Below are positions 43,686 to 54,633 of a DNA stretch of 64,000 nucleotides, piece by piece. The first letter of the stretch is position 1; each line of letters opens with the position of its first letter. The notes beneath the pieces were generated by a model. The model saw nothing but the letters and a program-made list of their open reading frames with translations, was not told the DNA's origin and ran no database searches. The stretch comes from Anaspis maculata (Eukaryota > Arthropoda > Insecta > Coleoptera > Scraptiidae), in assembly GCA_949128115.1 (NCBI GenBank), contig OX421965.1:56972012-57036011 (forward strand). The letters run 5' to 3'. The translations under genes were made by a program, and so were the position numbers.

Positions 43686-46660
43686 CGAGTCCGTGCAGAA
43701 ATTAAGACGCTGTACTCCTTCTCGAGAATTGAAACAAGAGTCTTGGAACTTTTTCCCGATTAATAGCTGATGTCACCAAGGGTGGCCAATGGGCACTATT
43801 TTTGTTATCCATACATCGTTATCATTATTCTCAAAAAACAGAGATCTCCTGTGCACTTCGATGAAGTTGAACTTCTTCTCGGGAACTAAAGCTACAGCCC
43901 TTGAAGATTGAACTTTATCCGGTGGATAGCTTAGGTTCTCAAGGACCAAATAGGCAGAATGGCTTTCATAATTCGGCCGCCATCTTGGCTGCCATATTGA
44001 AATTTCTTATTAGTGGAACGATTGTCATTAGTACGTATGAATCCATAGTTGGGAGTTACCATGCCTGTAAAAGTTTGGCCACCCTTTTAAATTTGTTCAT
44101 TGAGACCCTTAAAGACATTTAAGAAGGGTGGCCAAAGTGAGTCTCTGGGAAGTTTTCTGCAGGACACCGGAAACAAGATGGCGGCTCAAAAATATCGGAA
44201 ACAATTATAACTCGGCCTTTAGTTGACCTACGAATGAAATTTCAAGAGTTATATTTATGTTCACCCTTTAGTTGAAAAGCATAGATAATAAAGAAAAAAA
44301 TAATGTAGGGTAACAGCACCAGTAAATGAGCGGACTACATTTTTTTCCAATATTTTGCCACGTTTTTATCTCGCAAAATAACTGCACCTTATGTAATGTA
44401 CAATTGTTTTTCAAGGTCTTTGAAGGCAATTTAGACATTTAGACAGGTGGCCAAAGTGAGTTACCGGAAAGTTTAACACAAGGCCCTGAAGACAAGATGG
44501 GCGATAAAAATATCGAAATTACATATTCTAAATTCGGCTAATATTTTATATTCGACCTACAAATTGAATGGAAACGATCATCAATGTTTTACCTTTTTTT
44601 TGATGAACATGATAATTACTTAAAACTCTCAATGTAGGGTAACAGCACCAGTAGGTAGTGAATGATAAATTTCTAAAAAAAAGTCGAGTTTTTTGCAATT
44701 TGTTTTTTAGCAATTTGAATCAGAGTAACTTGGGTCCTTTTGACTCTAAAATGAATACAGCTATTAGCCATTGCATCCACGGATTGCTGTATCTCTTCAG
44801 TGATGAATAGGGTAAGGAATAAATCTCTGAATAGATATTGTCACGATGTCTGAAATAATTCGAAAGTGCAGGCAAGCCAAAAAACAATGGATTGAGGAGA
44901 TGTGTAAAGATGTGGAAGATGAGTGAGAAGTAGGGAAAACTGACTTTTTTTAGGGATATCGAGCCAAGTAACACTGACATCAGAAACGAGGCGGAAGATA
45001 TTTTGAGCGAAAATAAAGAAAAGGCAGACAGGTGGAAGGGATACTACTTGCGATGAGAAAATTATATGGGGGACAAAAAGAATTAGAAAATGCATTAGTA
45101 GGTACTGGAAAAAGTAAGAAAAAAGGAATATATGAAAAACAGTGAAGAAAAGAAATAATGGAATAGTAGGATACCTTTTGGGACACAAAGGACTAGTTCA
45201 AGATGTACTTCAGGCGGTGGGGATGAAGAGAAACAGAGGTAGACCCAGGTAAGATCACTGCTCCTAGACAAGCAATTCGTCATTCGTTATTTGGTTGAAG
45301 ATTTTGTTCACTTGTAGCTGATTATAATAATTATTTCATTCTTGTTCACTTATGACAAGAAATATCCGACTTGTGGGATTTCATAATTTTGTGTACATGG
45401 CGTATAAGCCGATAGTCTAGTTATTGTTATTTCCAATCCCGACATTTTTCATGCATGCATGCGGTCATTTCCGAGGGAAGAAGGAAGAACGCTCCAAGTA
45501 TTGAGAAAAAATGTGGAATGCGATCATTTACTGGTGCTGCTACATACTCTACATGCAGATTTTGAAATTACCTTTATTCATAAGCAAGGGATAAAACAAT
45601 AAATAATCAGACTAATTGCGATTAGTATATATCGTTTAATGGATAATCGTTTAAATTTTATTCGTAGGTTGGATATACCTAAGCCGACTTAACTATAATC
45701 CGGTAGTTTTGACCGCCATCTTGTTTTCGGGATTCTGCAGGGAACTTCCCCGAGACTCACTTTGGCCCTAGGCAGGACAGAGATACACTAGGTTCAGTCA
45801 GTACATTGCAAAAAACTCGATTTTTTTAGAATTTGATCATTTACTACTGGTGCTGTTACCCTACATTAAGAGTTTTAAGTAATTATTATGTTCATCAACG
45901 GAAGGTAAAATACTGATGTAATCGTTCCCATTTTATTTGTAGGTCAAATATAAAATATAAGCCGAATTATAATAATTAATTTCGATATTTTTGTCGGCCA
46001 TTTTGTCTTCGAGGCCTTGTGTTAAACTTCCCGGTGGCTCAGTTTGGCCACCTGTCTAAATTACCTCCAAAGGCCCTAAAAAACAATTATACATTACCTT
46101 AGGCGCAGTCAGTGCAGTCGAGAAAAAAGTTACAAAATATTGGGAAAAAGTTCCCTCATTTACTGGTGCTGTTACCCTACATTATTTTTTTTTTTATCTA
46201 TGTTTTTCAACAAAAGGGTGAACATAAATATAACTCTTGAAATTTCATTCGTAGGTCAACTAAAGGCCGAGTTATAATTGTTTCCGATATTTTTGAGCCG
46301 CCATCTTGTTTCCGGTGTCCTGCAGAAAACTTCCCAGAGACTCACTTTGGCCACCCTTCTTAAATGTCTCTAAGGGTCTCAAAGAACAAATTTGAAAGGG
46401 TGGCCAAACTTTTACAGACATGGTAACTCCCAACTATAATAACACCAAGATTCATACGTACTACTTGTCTAGTACGATCATTCTTATTTTCAAGCCAAAT
46501 TTCATGATTGCCCCACCATTTTGGTCGCCATATTGAAATCTCTTATAAGTGGGAGGATTTTCATGAAACTTGGAACTTACCCTTGTCTAGTACAATCATT
46601 CTGATTTTCAAGCCGAATTTCATGATTCTGTCGATATTTTGGCCCCCATATTGAAATTTT
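43617..46660. mobile_element. Large foldback element with (TGTC)n and LINE fragment in its spacer
   Basis: Arms 43965-44690 and 45795-46560 are inverted copies: GGGAGTTACCATGCCTGTAA, GGGTGGCCAAAGTGAGTCTC, GAAACAAGATGGCGGCTCAA, and GTAGGGTAACAGCACCAGTA, which recurs four or more times. ATGTGGCCGGTTTGTCTGTC plus (TGTC)n at 43630-43684 is shared with the foldbacks at 9.5 and 59.7 kb, as are the GCCATATTGAAATTTCT blocks. The spacer (about 44750-45790) contains a LINE tail remnant. Element ends are approximate. Confidence 0.7.
44858..45252 (+). pseudogene. LINE reverse-transcriptase 3' end, degenerate
   Basis: Short in-frame blocks separated by stops and frameshifts read IRKCRQAKKQWIEEMCKDVE (44858), IRNEAEDILSENKEKADRWK GYYLR (around 44975-45056) and IVGYLLGHKGLVQDVLQAVG MKRNRGRPR, with a stop at 45250. 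The basic/aromatic QWI-E linker, the ADRWKGYY block and the terminal HKGLVQDVL...GRPR tail are characteristic of RTE/Jockey-like LINE polyproteins (often mis-annotated as craniofacial development protein 2-like). The polymerase core with F/YxDD is missing, so an internal deletion occurred. No longer functional. Confidence 0.7.
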
Positions 46661-48814
46661 TCGCCCAAGACGGTAGAACCCTAATTACTTAACATCTTGC
46701 GTTCACTAATCCTCCAAAAAGGAAGTGCGCTACTGAGCCTCATGCCCATGAGGCGTATTCGCTTGTTTTCAGTGACCACCATTCACCTGGCAGCGTCAAC
46801 AAACAGCCGCCAATCACGGTAAAGACGTCTCTACCCGACCACAGCAGCTTTCACTGCAGGGGGGCTCACGTTTCTCACTTTCGCTGCGCAGCCTCGAAAG
46901 TTTCTACTTGCAGGTGCATCGCGTCGAGATGACGGTGACAGCACTGACAGCTGTCACTTTATACTTTTTTTTTGTGGAATAAGATCAAATTCAATTTTCA
47001 TCATGTACTATTCGAATGATCGGATCTAGCTTGATGCATTATAAGGCCGGCAAATTCCAAAGAAATGTATAACGACCAACGCCAACGGAGGATTATGGCT
47101 ATTCCAGGAAACTCGAGGGAGCGACGTGAGACAGACGAAAGACGTCGAAGCTATAAATTGATGACAGCCATTTAGTATGCGTTCATAAATTCTGCCTTTC
47201 CAAAGGCCTACCACCAATATAGGTAGGTACATCCAAGGAATGCAAGGTAAGCTGACGAAATAGTATCGAATTCCAAGCATGAGACACACACGTCGTACCA
47301 GCATATTTTTCATCAATAAATTGCTCAAATAATCTGGCAAAGTAATAAGTTTGGATCTTCATTCCTGTCAGATTTCACAGGTGCCAGACACCAAACACAA
47401 GGATAACATGTTAAAATACAAAACCTAATCCAAGGGGGCAAACTTCTCTCTAATAGGGATGTTCCCATCCACTGTCGCACGCAAGGGCGCATGTGCAGAT
47501 CACCCACCTGACCGGCGAAATAGGATGCGCCGACTGTCGACTGCCGGCTGTCAAAAATTCTCGGACAAATGACAAGAGTGGAGTTTGGTTTGTGCATATC
47601 TCAGTAGATGGCGCTTGTGTCGACAAAAAACGTATCGCGAGTCACTGAAAGAACCACCGAACGCACATTGCTTGTTTGCTCCCACACAAGCCTTCGATTT
47701 CTTGCATCGTCAACTGTCGAGCTGCTGCTGTCTGTCAAAAAAGCGCATGCTTCCCTCACATGAAGTGGGCTGGGAACCACCCTATTGAATCAAGGTGCAA
47801 CTGAGTTGCCCTAGCCAAATGAGGCGCAGCGAGGGATGAAACTGTCTATGGATGAAACCCTGCAAAAGTACCCCTCACCTTATCCTGACGGCCAGGCTTG
47901 CGAGAGGATTGAGCATCAAATGCATGAAACTCGAGAGGAACGCCTCGTGGTCGAGCTTGAGAAAAATCAGGATAATGGGAGAGCGCGACGACGAGACGTA
48001 GGTATAACGTCCCAATTAAGTTCTCTAGAGCATCATCGTAACGAGCCCAGCTTATCTGTTTGATTTCAATGTACTGGATCACCTGTGCTCAACCATTCAC
48101 TATATAGGTACGAGCAACAAAGGAAATAAGAGACTCGGAGGCAGCCCGAACAAAGACTATAAGTCCTGCTATAAGAAGCAACTTCAATTCGAGTATACGA
48201 GATCAAGTTTGATAAAGCTGCAATAATTATTATTAACTTGGGTCACTCATAACCTTTAAGTCAACTGAATTCTTCTTCAACTACAGGTTGTGTCATAATA
48301 GGCCGCAAATGCTTCACACAGCTTTGCTACAGCCCCATAAATGCATTTGTTTGGCACATTGCAAGAAAATTTCAGAATGATTTTAGTTTTACTTGAAAAC
48401 GGTGAATGCTATCAAAGTTCAACAATAAGCTTCTTTCTGTAGAACATTCTGAAATTTCACAGTTTTATATGAAATTCCGATAAAAGATAACACAAAAAAT
48501 TAAATTAGAGTAATTTTTACCACACCTCTTCTCAAATCACCCCCACCCCAGATACATTTTTTCAATGATTTTTACTCCTTCTTGTTGAGCCAAAGAAGTT
48601 TAGTGTATGAGCTAAATTTTAACTTTTAAACTTCTCCAGAAAGTGTAACGTAGGAAGTTTGTTGTTAATTCAACAACGACAAAAAAAAACTCCTCCATGC
48701 ATCAGGAGGAGTCCTACCTTCTTACCTACCTAATCCAATAGTTATTCAAGCAGTTGATGAATTCGAAATCGAAAACAATGGAGCTCCAGAAAATGCTACT
48801 CTGTAGCATCTATA
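46661..48814. other. No supported gene
   Basis: Frames at 47026-47340 (minus) and 47836-48063 (plus) have no recognised domains. CTCCTCC/GGAGGAG forms a small hairpin at 48690-48712. No repeat ends were recognised. Confidence 0.35.
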
Positions 48815-49789
48815 CCGGGTGATCATTTGAAAACTATCCACCTGCAATAACTCCAGATTCCTAGTCAATATTTCTTCGAGCAAAAACAGGTCGATTTTTA
48901 TATCGAGGGGGACATCTAAAACATACATTGGAAAATTTCTATCTTCAGCCCATCGCCCCCACCCATCCCAAAAATAAAATTTCAAATGACACTACTTACC
49001 TTGCGATACATCAAATTGAAGAAAATTGAATTCTCTTTTCGAAAAAAATATTTTAAATTTTTTAACTTTAACCCCCTTCTCCCTAAAAATTCTCTGAGTG
49101 TCCCTTTCAATATTCTGGACCCCTCAATTCCCTTCAGTTTGATCAGCATCATCCTGAATAGCTTTGAAGAAGAGAATTTTTGGTGGAAAAAGTGCCACCC
49201 AAATTGACCCATTGCTCTCCCCCACCTCAACTTTAAAATTTAACAAAATACTACCCACTTTGTGAAATATCAAATTAAAGGAAATTAAATTCTCTTTCTG
49301 AAAACAATTATTTCAAAATTTTCAACCCCTCCCCCATTTAACTGGACATTTAGAGTATTTTAGAAGAAAAATGGGGGTTTTAAAAATTTCGAAAAAATTG
49401 TGTTTAGGGAGAGAATTCAATTTCCTTTAATTTGATGTATCACAAAGTAGGTATTGTCATTTTAGATTTTTGAGGTGAGGAGGGGGGGAGCGAAGGGGGG
49501 AATTTGGGTGGCACTTTTTCCATGGAAAATTTTCTCTTCCGATGCTGTGCAGGATGACGGTGACTGCATTGAAGAGAATTGAGAGGTCAAGAATATTTAA
49601 TTGGACACTCAGAGAATTTAGGGGGGAAGAGGGGTGGGGTTAAAAATTTTAGAAATATTTTTTCAGAAAGAGAATTCAATTCTGTTGAATTCATTGTATC
49701 GCAAAATAGGTAGTGTTATTTGAAATTTCAAAGTTGGGGTAGGTGGGGGCGAGGCACAGTGGTCTGAAATGAGATAAACCGCGCAGAAA

Positions 49790-50290
49790 TTCTGAAAGTT
49801 TCAGAATGGATAGCTCATATATAGACATTTTCGGGAAAAATACAAAAAAAAATCTACCTCAAAATAGGGGTTGTGACAGGGGGTGCAATTTCGAAAAAGG
49901 ACCTGAAATGTCCGAAACTTGCAGAATAATTAGACAAGGGCTAGACATTTCTAGGAAAAATATTAAGAAAAATCCACCATCAAAATAGGGGATGAAACAA
50001 AGGGTAGAATGCAAAAAAAAAAAAGATCAATATTTTTGAAATTATTTTAATTAGTGAAAAAAGGGGACACCGTTTTGAAAGAAGCACCATAAAAATATTA
50101 TCTTTGGAATAAGGGTTGCAACAGGGTTGAATTTCAAAAAAATCACTGAAATTTATGAATCTCTCAGAATAAGTATAGGCAATCGGTAAACATTTTGGGA
50201 AAAAATATTGGAAAAAATCAAGCACTAGAATAGGGGGTGGATCGGAAGTGAAATTCAAGAATTGAGCTAAATTCAATTGAGCCACTCAGA
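49790..50290. repeat. Degenerate tandem repeats (~120-bp unit) inside the Transib-like element
   Basis: About 3.5 units share the order TCAGAAT...TAGACATTTT-GGGAAAAAT...AAAATC-ACC-TCAAAATAGGGG...GGG-TGCAATTTC-AAAAA...CTGAAATGT. Examples start near 49798, 49918, 50035 and 50155. They are absent from the host foldback arms. Confidence 0.6.
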
Positions 50291-51520
50291 ATTTTTATCC
50301 TTGAAATGGACTAAAAGTCTGTGCGAGTCTGCCCATTTTTGCCTAATTTTGGATCTCATTTTTTTGAGAGATGGAATAACTCTTCTTTAAAATCACTCTC
50401 TGCGTCCTGCACGTTTAGCTCTTGAAACACATGCTTTTGTATAGTCATAGCTTCAGGACTGGTGACTGATTTTTCCAGCATGATTTCAAATAAAACTCGC
50501 TTTGTCATCGCCATCCTGCAGCAAGTATATCATACGAGTCTACAACACAACGAAATGTTCACAAAATCAGTCTGTAGTAAAGTAACCTGCACAAGTGCAC
50601 AACAACGTATGCTACCTGCTGCCTGCAGCCTGCGTCAGACGGCGTCGCTATAGCAGTAAACGGCACTGCGCCTGCGTTTGCGTGCGTGGAGAGCATGTAC
50701 GTAAGCAATATGGCATACCATGATGAGGATAAGGAGACTACCTAACTTTATTAACTAATAATAAACTATAATAATTATTCAGCTTTGACTAATAGAATAT
50801 AAAATACCAAAAATGAAATTTCACCAATTCAATTCTGATGGAAAAGTTATACCCGGGACAAGGAACAGGAGGTGAATATACCCTAATCCCCTCTGATCAT
50901 CTGTCACGATAAAAGTTGAAAACAGGCGGACTTAGCCCCTAGATACTCACCACTTTCTCATTAATTGCGCTTTTTTCGCTTCACTGCAATTTGACAATAT
51001 GTGCAGTGTTCAACAAAAAAAAGCCTAGCGGAAAATATTGCAACTATTTGCAGCCAATTTTTTTTGAGTTTTGAAGCTGAGACGTTGACGAATAAGATAG
51101 TAATAAATACAGGGCGGGACCTGTTGGGACTCGTGAGAAAAGCTTCGTCGAAATGTGAACTCCACAGTAAAATTTTCTTGTGAACAGTTTTCCAAAAAAT
51201 AATCGATAAAGTCTTTCAAATGAGAAACTAGTGCATGTCAATGACACATCTCGTTAGAGGAAACTTTGGTCTTTCTCACAGTAATAGCGATAATTTTCAG
51301 AATAATCAACTTTCCCTGATATGTGAAGAAGAAAATCGGTGTTTCATTCTCTTTGAGAAAGAAGTTTTTGAACCTTTTCAAGTAAGCCAAGTTCAGCGTT
51401 GGTTTTCGGGTACTAATATTCAATGACCAATGGAACTATTTAGGCAAATTATGGTTCAAACCTTCTACTATGATATCGCAATGTCAAAAAAGCCCGCAAA
51501 AAATGAAGAAAAAATGAATT
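50291..51520. other. Interior of the Transib-like element, no transposase
   Basis: Frames such as 51235-51426 (NQLSLICEEENRCFILFEKE) and 51025-51219 minus overlap each other on opposite strands and have no recognised domain. No DDE core motifs were found. Confidence 0.4.
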
Positions 51521-51697
51521 TCTGCGCGGTTTTTCTCATTTCAGACCACTGTGCGAGGGGGCCAAAGATAGAAAATAGCTAATGTATGTTTTAGATGTTC
51601 CCCTCGATATAAAAATCGACCTGTTTTTGCTCGAAGACATTTTCACTAGGAATCGGGAGTTATTGCAGGTGGATAGTTTTCAAATGATCACCCGGTA

Positions 51698-52805
51698 TAT
51701 GTATTAAAAGCCGTCCCCCCTCCTCTCTTGTGGGTCGTGGATGCACATACGTTCGAGCGTCCGCATATTGCGATGTTCCGTGTGTGCGACGAAAATGCGA
51801 GATCAGCTGTATTTTAGACGTTGGGTCGGACCACTAGTGGTCCAGTTGAATACAGTTTAAGAAATATAGGTTGCATTGGTTATTTATATGGTTTATATAA
51901 ATGAAAATTAAGGCTTAACTCCCAGCGCGATCAAGTTCTCCTCCTGAGCTCTCCTCCTGCGCTTGCTTGGTATAGGTATGTATGCAGCATGTGATGAGCA
52001 TTTGGTTCGAAGATTTTAAGCTATTTTTTAGACTCATGGTATGTTAACGCCTTAATTGGTTTGATTTGTGGGCGGTTCTTTGTGTTTTGATTCCAAATCA
52101 TTTTTATACAGAGCTCGGCGCGAAGCGGTCGTGAGCTTTCGGCATATGCACAAGAGCAACACATCACTCCATTGCAAGCAAAACTAACTGCATGTATCTA
52201 TTTATTACAACGATGATTTTTCAAGTATTCAATGATTTTTCACGATATCGTGCAATTTGGCAGAAATAATAAAAGAGATGTCGAAAAGTAAAATCAATGG
52301 AGGTATAGCCACCGTCGCCCCCAACTATGGCTGACACCGAATATACAGGGTATTAGAGAGGAAATATTTGAAAAGTTATATTGCATTATGCCCTGAGGCA
52401 GATGGAGTTGTGAAAACTTATAAAAACATGCTTCATTCAGTCTTTTATCAAGATGCAACACACCGTTTCAAAATATCTCCCAAAGATCCTGAAGTCTCTT
52501 GAAACTAAATCTTGGAAATATTCACTAACTCAAAAGTTTTTCCCTGGAAGTGGAATCTAGTACAATCCATTCAGATGGCGACCCATGGGTAAGAGGAGAA
52601 AGTTGCCCGTCTTATTACTTATTTCAAACAGCAAGCGTACTTACCTAAGTGTAGATGTTGTCTATACCGACTGAATTCCCTTTATTGATGAGACAAAAAA
52701 ATATGAATCAGTGAATATTTCCTGAATTTCATTTTCAAGATATTTTAGGAACTTTCAAATATATTTCAAAACGGTTTGATGCACCTCAACAATCACTCTT
52801 ATGCT
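51698..52805. other. No supported gene
   Basis: Non-repetitive sequence. ATATACAGGGTATTAGAG at 52342 resembles a TA-flanked element end, but no partner was found. Confidence 0.35.
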
Positions 52806-53012
52806 CTATGTCATTGAAAATTTCCAATATTGAAAACTAGATCTTGAAAGATTTTCACAATCAGATGTATTCTCTATGACACAAAATTCGTGAGAAGTGA
52901 AATACTTCACGTCACTGCCTTCCGTCTTGGCAGGATATCTCGGGCGACCGACAACTAAACACTTCATAGCGGCTGAAGAAAACATAAGTGGAAATTTTTC
53001 ATCAACAATCAA
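52806..53012 (-). CDS. Uncharacterised short frame, possible exon
   Basis: A 68-codon minus-strand frame, MIVDEKFPLMFSSAAMKCLV then VGRPRYPAKTEGSDVKYFTS and HEFCVIENTSDC..., has ordinary codon usage and no repeats, but no recognised domain. It ends 9 bp from the miniature palindrome at 53021. It could be an exon or chance. Confidence 0.2.
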   Translation of the reverse strand: MIVDEKFPLMFSSAAMKCLVVGRPRYPAKTEGSDVKYFTSHEFCVIENTSDCENLSRSSFQYWKFSMT

Positions 53013-53020
53013 GAAGAGTT

Positions 53021-53060
53021 AAGGTGCGTTCAGTCAGCATAAGCTGACTGAACGCACCTT
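53021..53060. repeat. Perfect 18-bp hairpin, probable miniature element remnant
   Basis: AAGGTGCGTTCAGTCAGC and its exact complement are separated by only ATAA. Flanking TTA on both sides (53018-53020 before AAGG if the first A is included; TTA at 53060-53062) fits a 3-bp duplication. It looks like two terminal repeats fused with almost no interior. Confidence 0.7.
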
Positions 53061-53235
53061 TATTACCGAAACTCCAAGAAATAGTGCTCTTGGAGTCTTG
53101 GACATTTTAGTTTCAGCTCCAGTTGTTGTTGACAGTGACTTGGACCCTAACAGACGCGAAAGTGTTTCTCAACATGTTTTTGCTTTTGGACAAAATATGA
53201 CAGTTCCCGGAGTGTCTCACCACTTTTTATACTAA
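53023..53235 (+). CDS. Open frame without start, possible exon of unidentified protein
   Basis: The frame is open from 53023 to TAA 53233-53235 and reads through the hairpin. It then gives ITETPRNSALGVLDILVSAP and VVVDSDLDPNRRESVSQHVF AFGQNMTVPG. From about 53066 it has the composition of a folded protein with no low-complexity repeats. No ATG precedes it. I do not recognise it. It may be an exon whose upstream part was replaced by the hairpin insertion. Confidence 0.3.
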   Translation, partial: GAFSQHKLTERTFITETPRNSALGVLDILVSAPVVVDSDLDPNRRESVSQHVFAFGQNMTVPGVSHHFLY

Positions 53236-53568
53236 ACCAAGGAGTGAACCTACTATAACTATACCACAATCCTCCATCATACCACTATTTGAATAAATTA
53301 CCTATTGCACCTCTTTTGTTGCTGAATTTTAGAGCTAGGTACTTGAGTACTCACCTATTGGAGGACAGTTATACTGAAAATGTTACACAAACAAGTATTC
53401 ATGCTGTTTTCACGATACTAGTGGGTTTAGCAAATATTTAGAGAATACAGCCGAACAATTGAATATTGAATACATACATACCTTTGCAATGAAAAAAGCT
53501 CCTCTATACCATAACACCGCATTCACCGCAGTAGGTAATCACCAGATCAATTTTGGACCGCATCTGTT
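53236..53568. other. No supported gene
   Basis: AT-rich sequence with nothing recognised. Confidence 0.4.
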
Positions 53569-53969
53569 TTAACCCATTAGTGCATAACGTTCGTTTTATC
53601 GAACGATCAATTTTTTTTTTAAGACAGGCTCTTGCTGTTGAGGTATTTATTCAAAAACACTCACTGTGAGTTCCATACAAAATTTATGAGCAAGTTACCT
53701 TCAATCTGAGTTAGTTACAAAGCAACTAACCATTCTATTGGCTGTGTCATAACAACTAACACAGATTGAAGTTAACTCGTTCATAAAGCTTTTGGTAGAA
53801 TCCGCAGTTAATCTAATCTAAGACAGGAGTTAGGAGTTATTGATTATGATATGAGTGAGCACGAGTTTTTTCTGCGATAATTTGTTTGGAAATCATCTAT
53901 CTTTGGCCATTTTACTGGAACACATTTAAAAAATAAAACCATAACTTCATGTAGGTGCTGATGGGTTAA
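53569..53969. mobile_element. piggyBac-like MITE with TTAA target duplication
   Basis: TTAA (53569-53572) is followed by CCCATTAGTGCATAACG. At the right end CATGTAGGTGCTGATGGG is followed by TTAA (53966-53969). TTAA duplications with CCC ends are diagnostic of piggyBac. Subterminal ATAACGTTCGTTTTAT mirrors AAAATAAAACCATAACTT. An internal hairpin (about 53689-53790) pairs CTTCAATCTGAGTTAGTT with AACTAACACAGATTGAAG. At 393 bp without a frame, it is non-autonomous. Confidence 0.85.
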
Positions 53970-54633
53970 AACATGGTTAAAACAGAATTACACGAAAATA
54001 CAATCACGGACAATTGCCGAGCATTGATACCGCAATTACTGTGCATGAATCGATAAACTAATTTGGGAGTTGTAAACTAATTTTGAATTAATCTCTAAAT
54101 TGCCGGCTGTGTCGCGCAAATGCCGTAGACAAAAAATGTTTGTTTTGGGAGTAGGTATATACCTACCCAAAAGTAGGTATGATGTTTCTCAGGCCAATTC
54201 AACAGAGAGCTTCTCATAATAGAGTAAGTACAATACTTACAGTATAACAAAAATAGATACTTTAAGAACTGGCCGAAGTAAATAATAAACCTACCTACCC
54301 AACAACAGTAAAAAAAAATGATTGCATGATACACGGCCCCGATGGAAAGCGTGGCAAATTTCGCACAGGATTTGAACTGAGAATTCAAGCACGTTATTCC
54401 ACCATTATTGGATTTTATCCTAGTTTCAACCGTGGACCCCATGACCCCATGTGCACTTTTTTTAACAGAGAGACAAGTTCACCATGCCAACATCTTGTGC
54501 CATCATTGTCAATCCAGCCCTCGATCCAGCCAGCCAACCAGTAGCCGTTAGTTTTTTCAATAGTCATGAAATTTGTCGCACAGCTACAGGTGGTTGATGT
54601 CAAAAGCTATAATGATGTCAAAAATCTGAGAAA
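53970..54633. other. No supported gene
   Basis: A frame at 54326-54544 is uncharacterised, ending in repeated SIQPSIQPANQ. No repeat structure is recognised. Confidence 0.35.

Larger units (their letters stand above)
49755..51553. mobile_element. Transib-like element with RSS-like ends, nested
   Basis: The ends CACAGTGGTCTGAAATGAGA... (49755) and the complement of the same sequence ending CCACTGTG (51553) match over 38 bp with one or two differences. They are flanked by an identical GC-rich 5-bp duplication, CGAGG, at 49750-49754 and 51554-51558. CACAGTG is exactly the RAG recombination-signal heptamer. Ten bases inside it lies AGAAAAACC (right end) or AGATAAACC (left end), close to the nonamer ACAAAAACC. 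Transib transposons are known for such ends and 5-bp GC-rich duplications. At 1,799 bp with no RAG1-like frame it is non-autonomous. Confidence 0.75.
48815..51695. mobile_element. Foldback DNA transposon, CCGGGTGATCATTT family (copy 2), interrupted
   Basis: The ends CCGGGTGATCATTT (48815) and AAATGATCACCCGG (ending 51695) are perfect complements, flanked by TA at 48813-48814 and 51696-51697. Subtracting the nested 49755-51553 element and its duplication leaves 1,077 bp, close to the 1,005 bp of copy 1 at 764-1768. Arm blocks are shared with copy 1, such as ATATCGAGGGGGACATCTAA, TCGCCCCCACCCATCCCAAA and GATACATCAAATTGAA. Confidence 0.88.

Noticed and set aside
43537..43770. 77-codon frame with CLSVCLSVCLSV
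   Set aside because: (TGTC)n microsatellite translation.
44841..45188. 115-codon minus-strand hydrophobic frame resembling a membrane protein
   Set aside because: It is the antisense of the lysine/glutamate-rich LINE remnant; hydrophobicity is an artefact of reverse-complementing purine-rich DNA.
47461..48063. Possible coding gene around several overlapping frames
   Set aside because: Frames overlap on both strands without domain, splice or promoter support.
49790..50290. Regularly spaced repeats as a possible CRISPR array
   Set aside because: Units are ~120 bp, diverged along their whole length, without invariant repeats and variable spacers; eukaryotic context.
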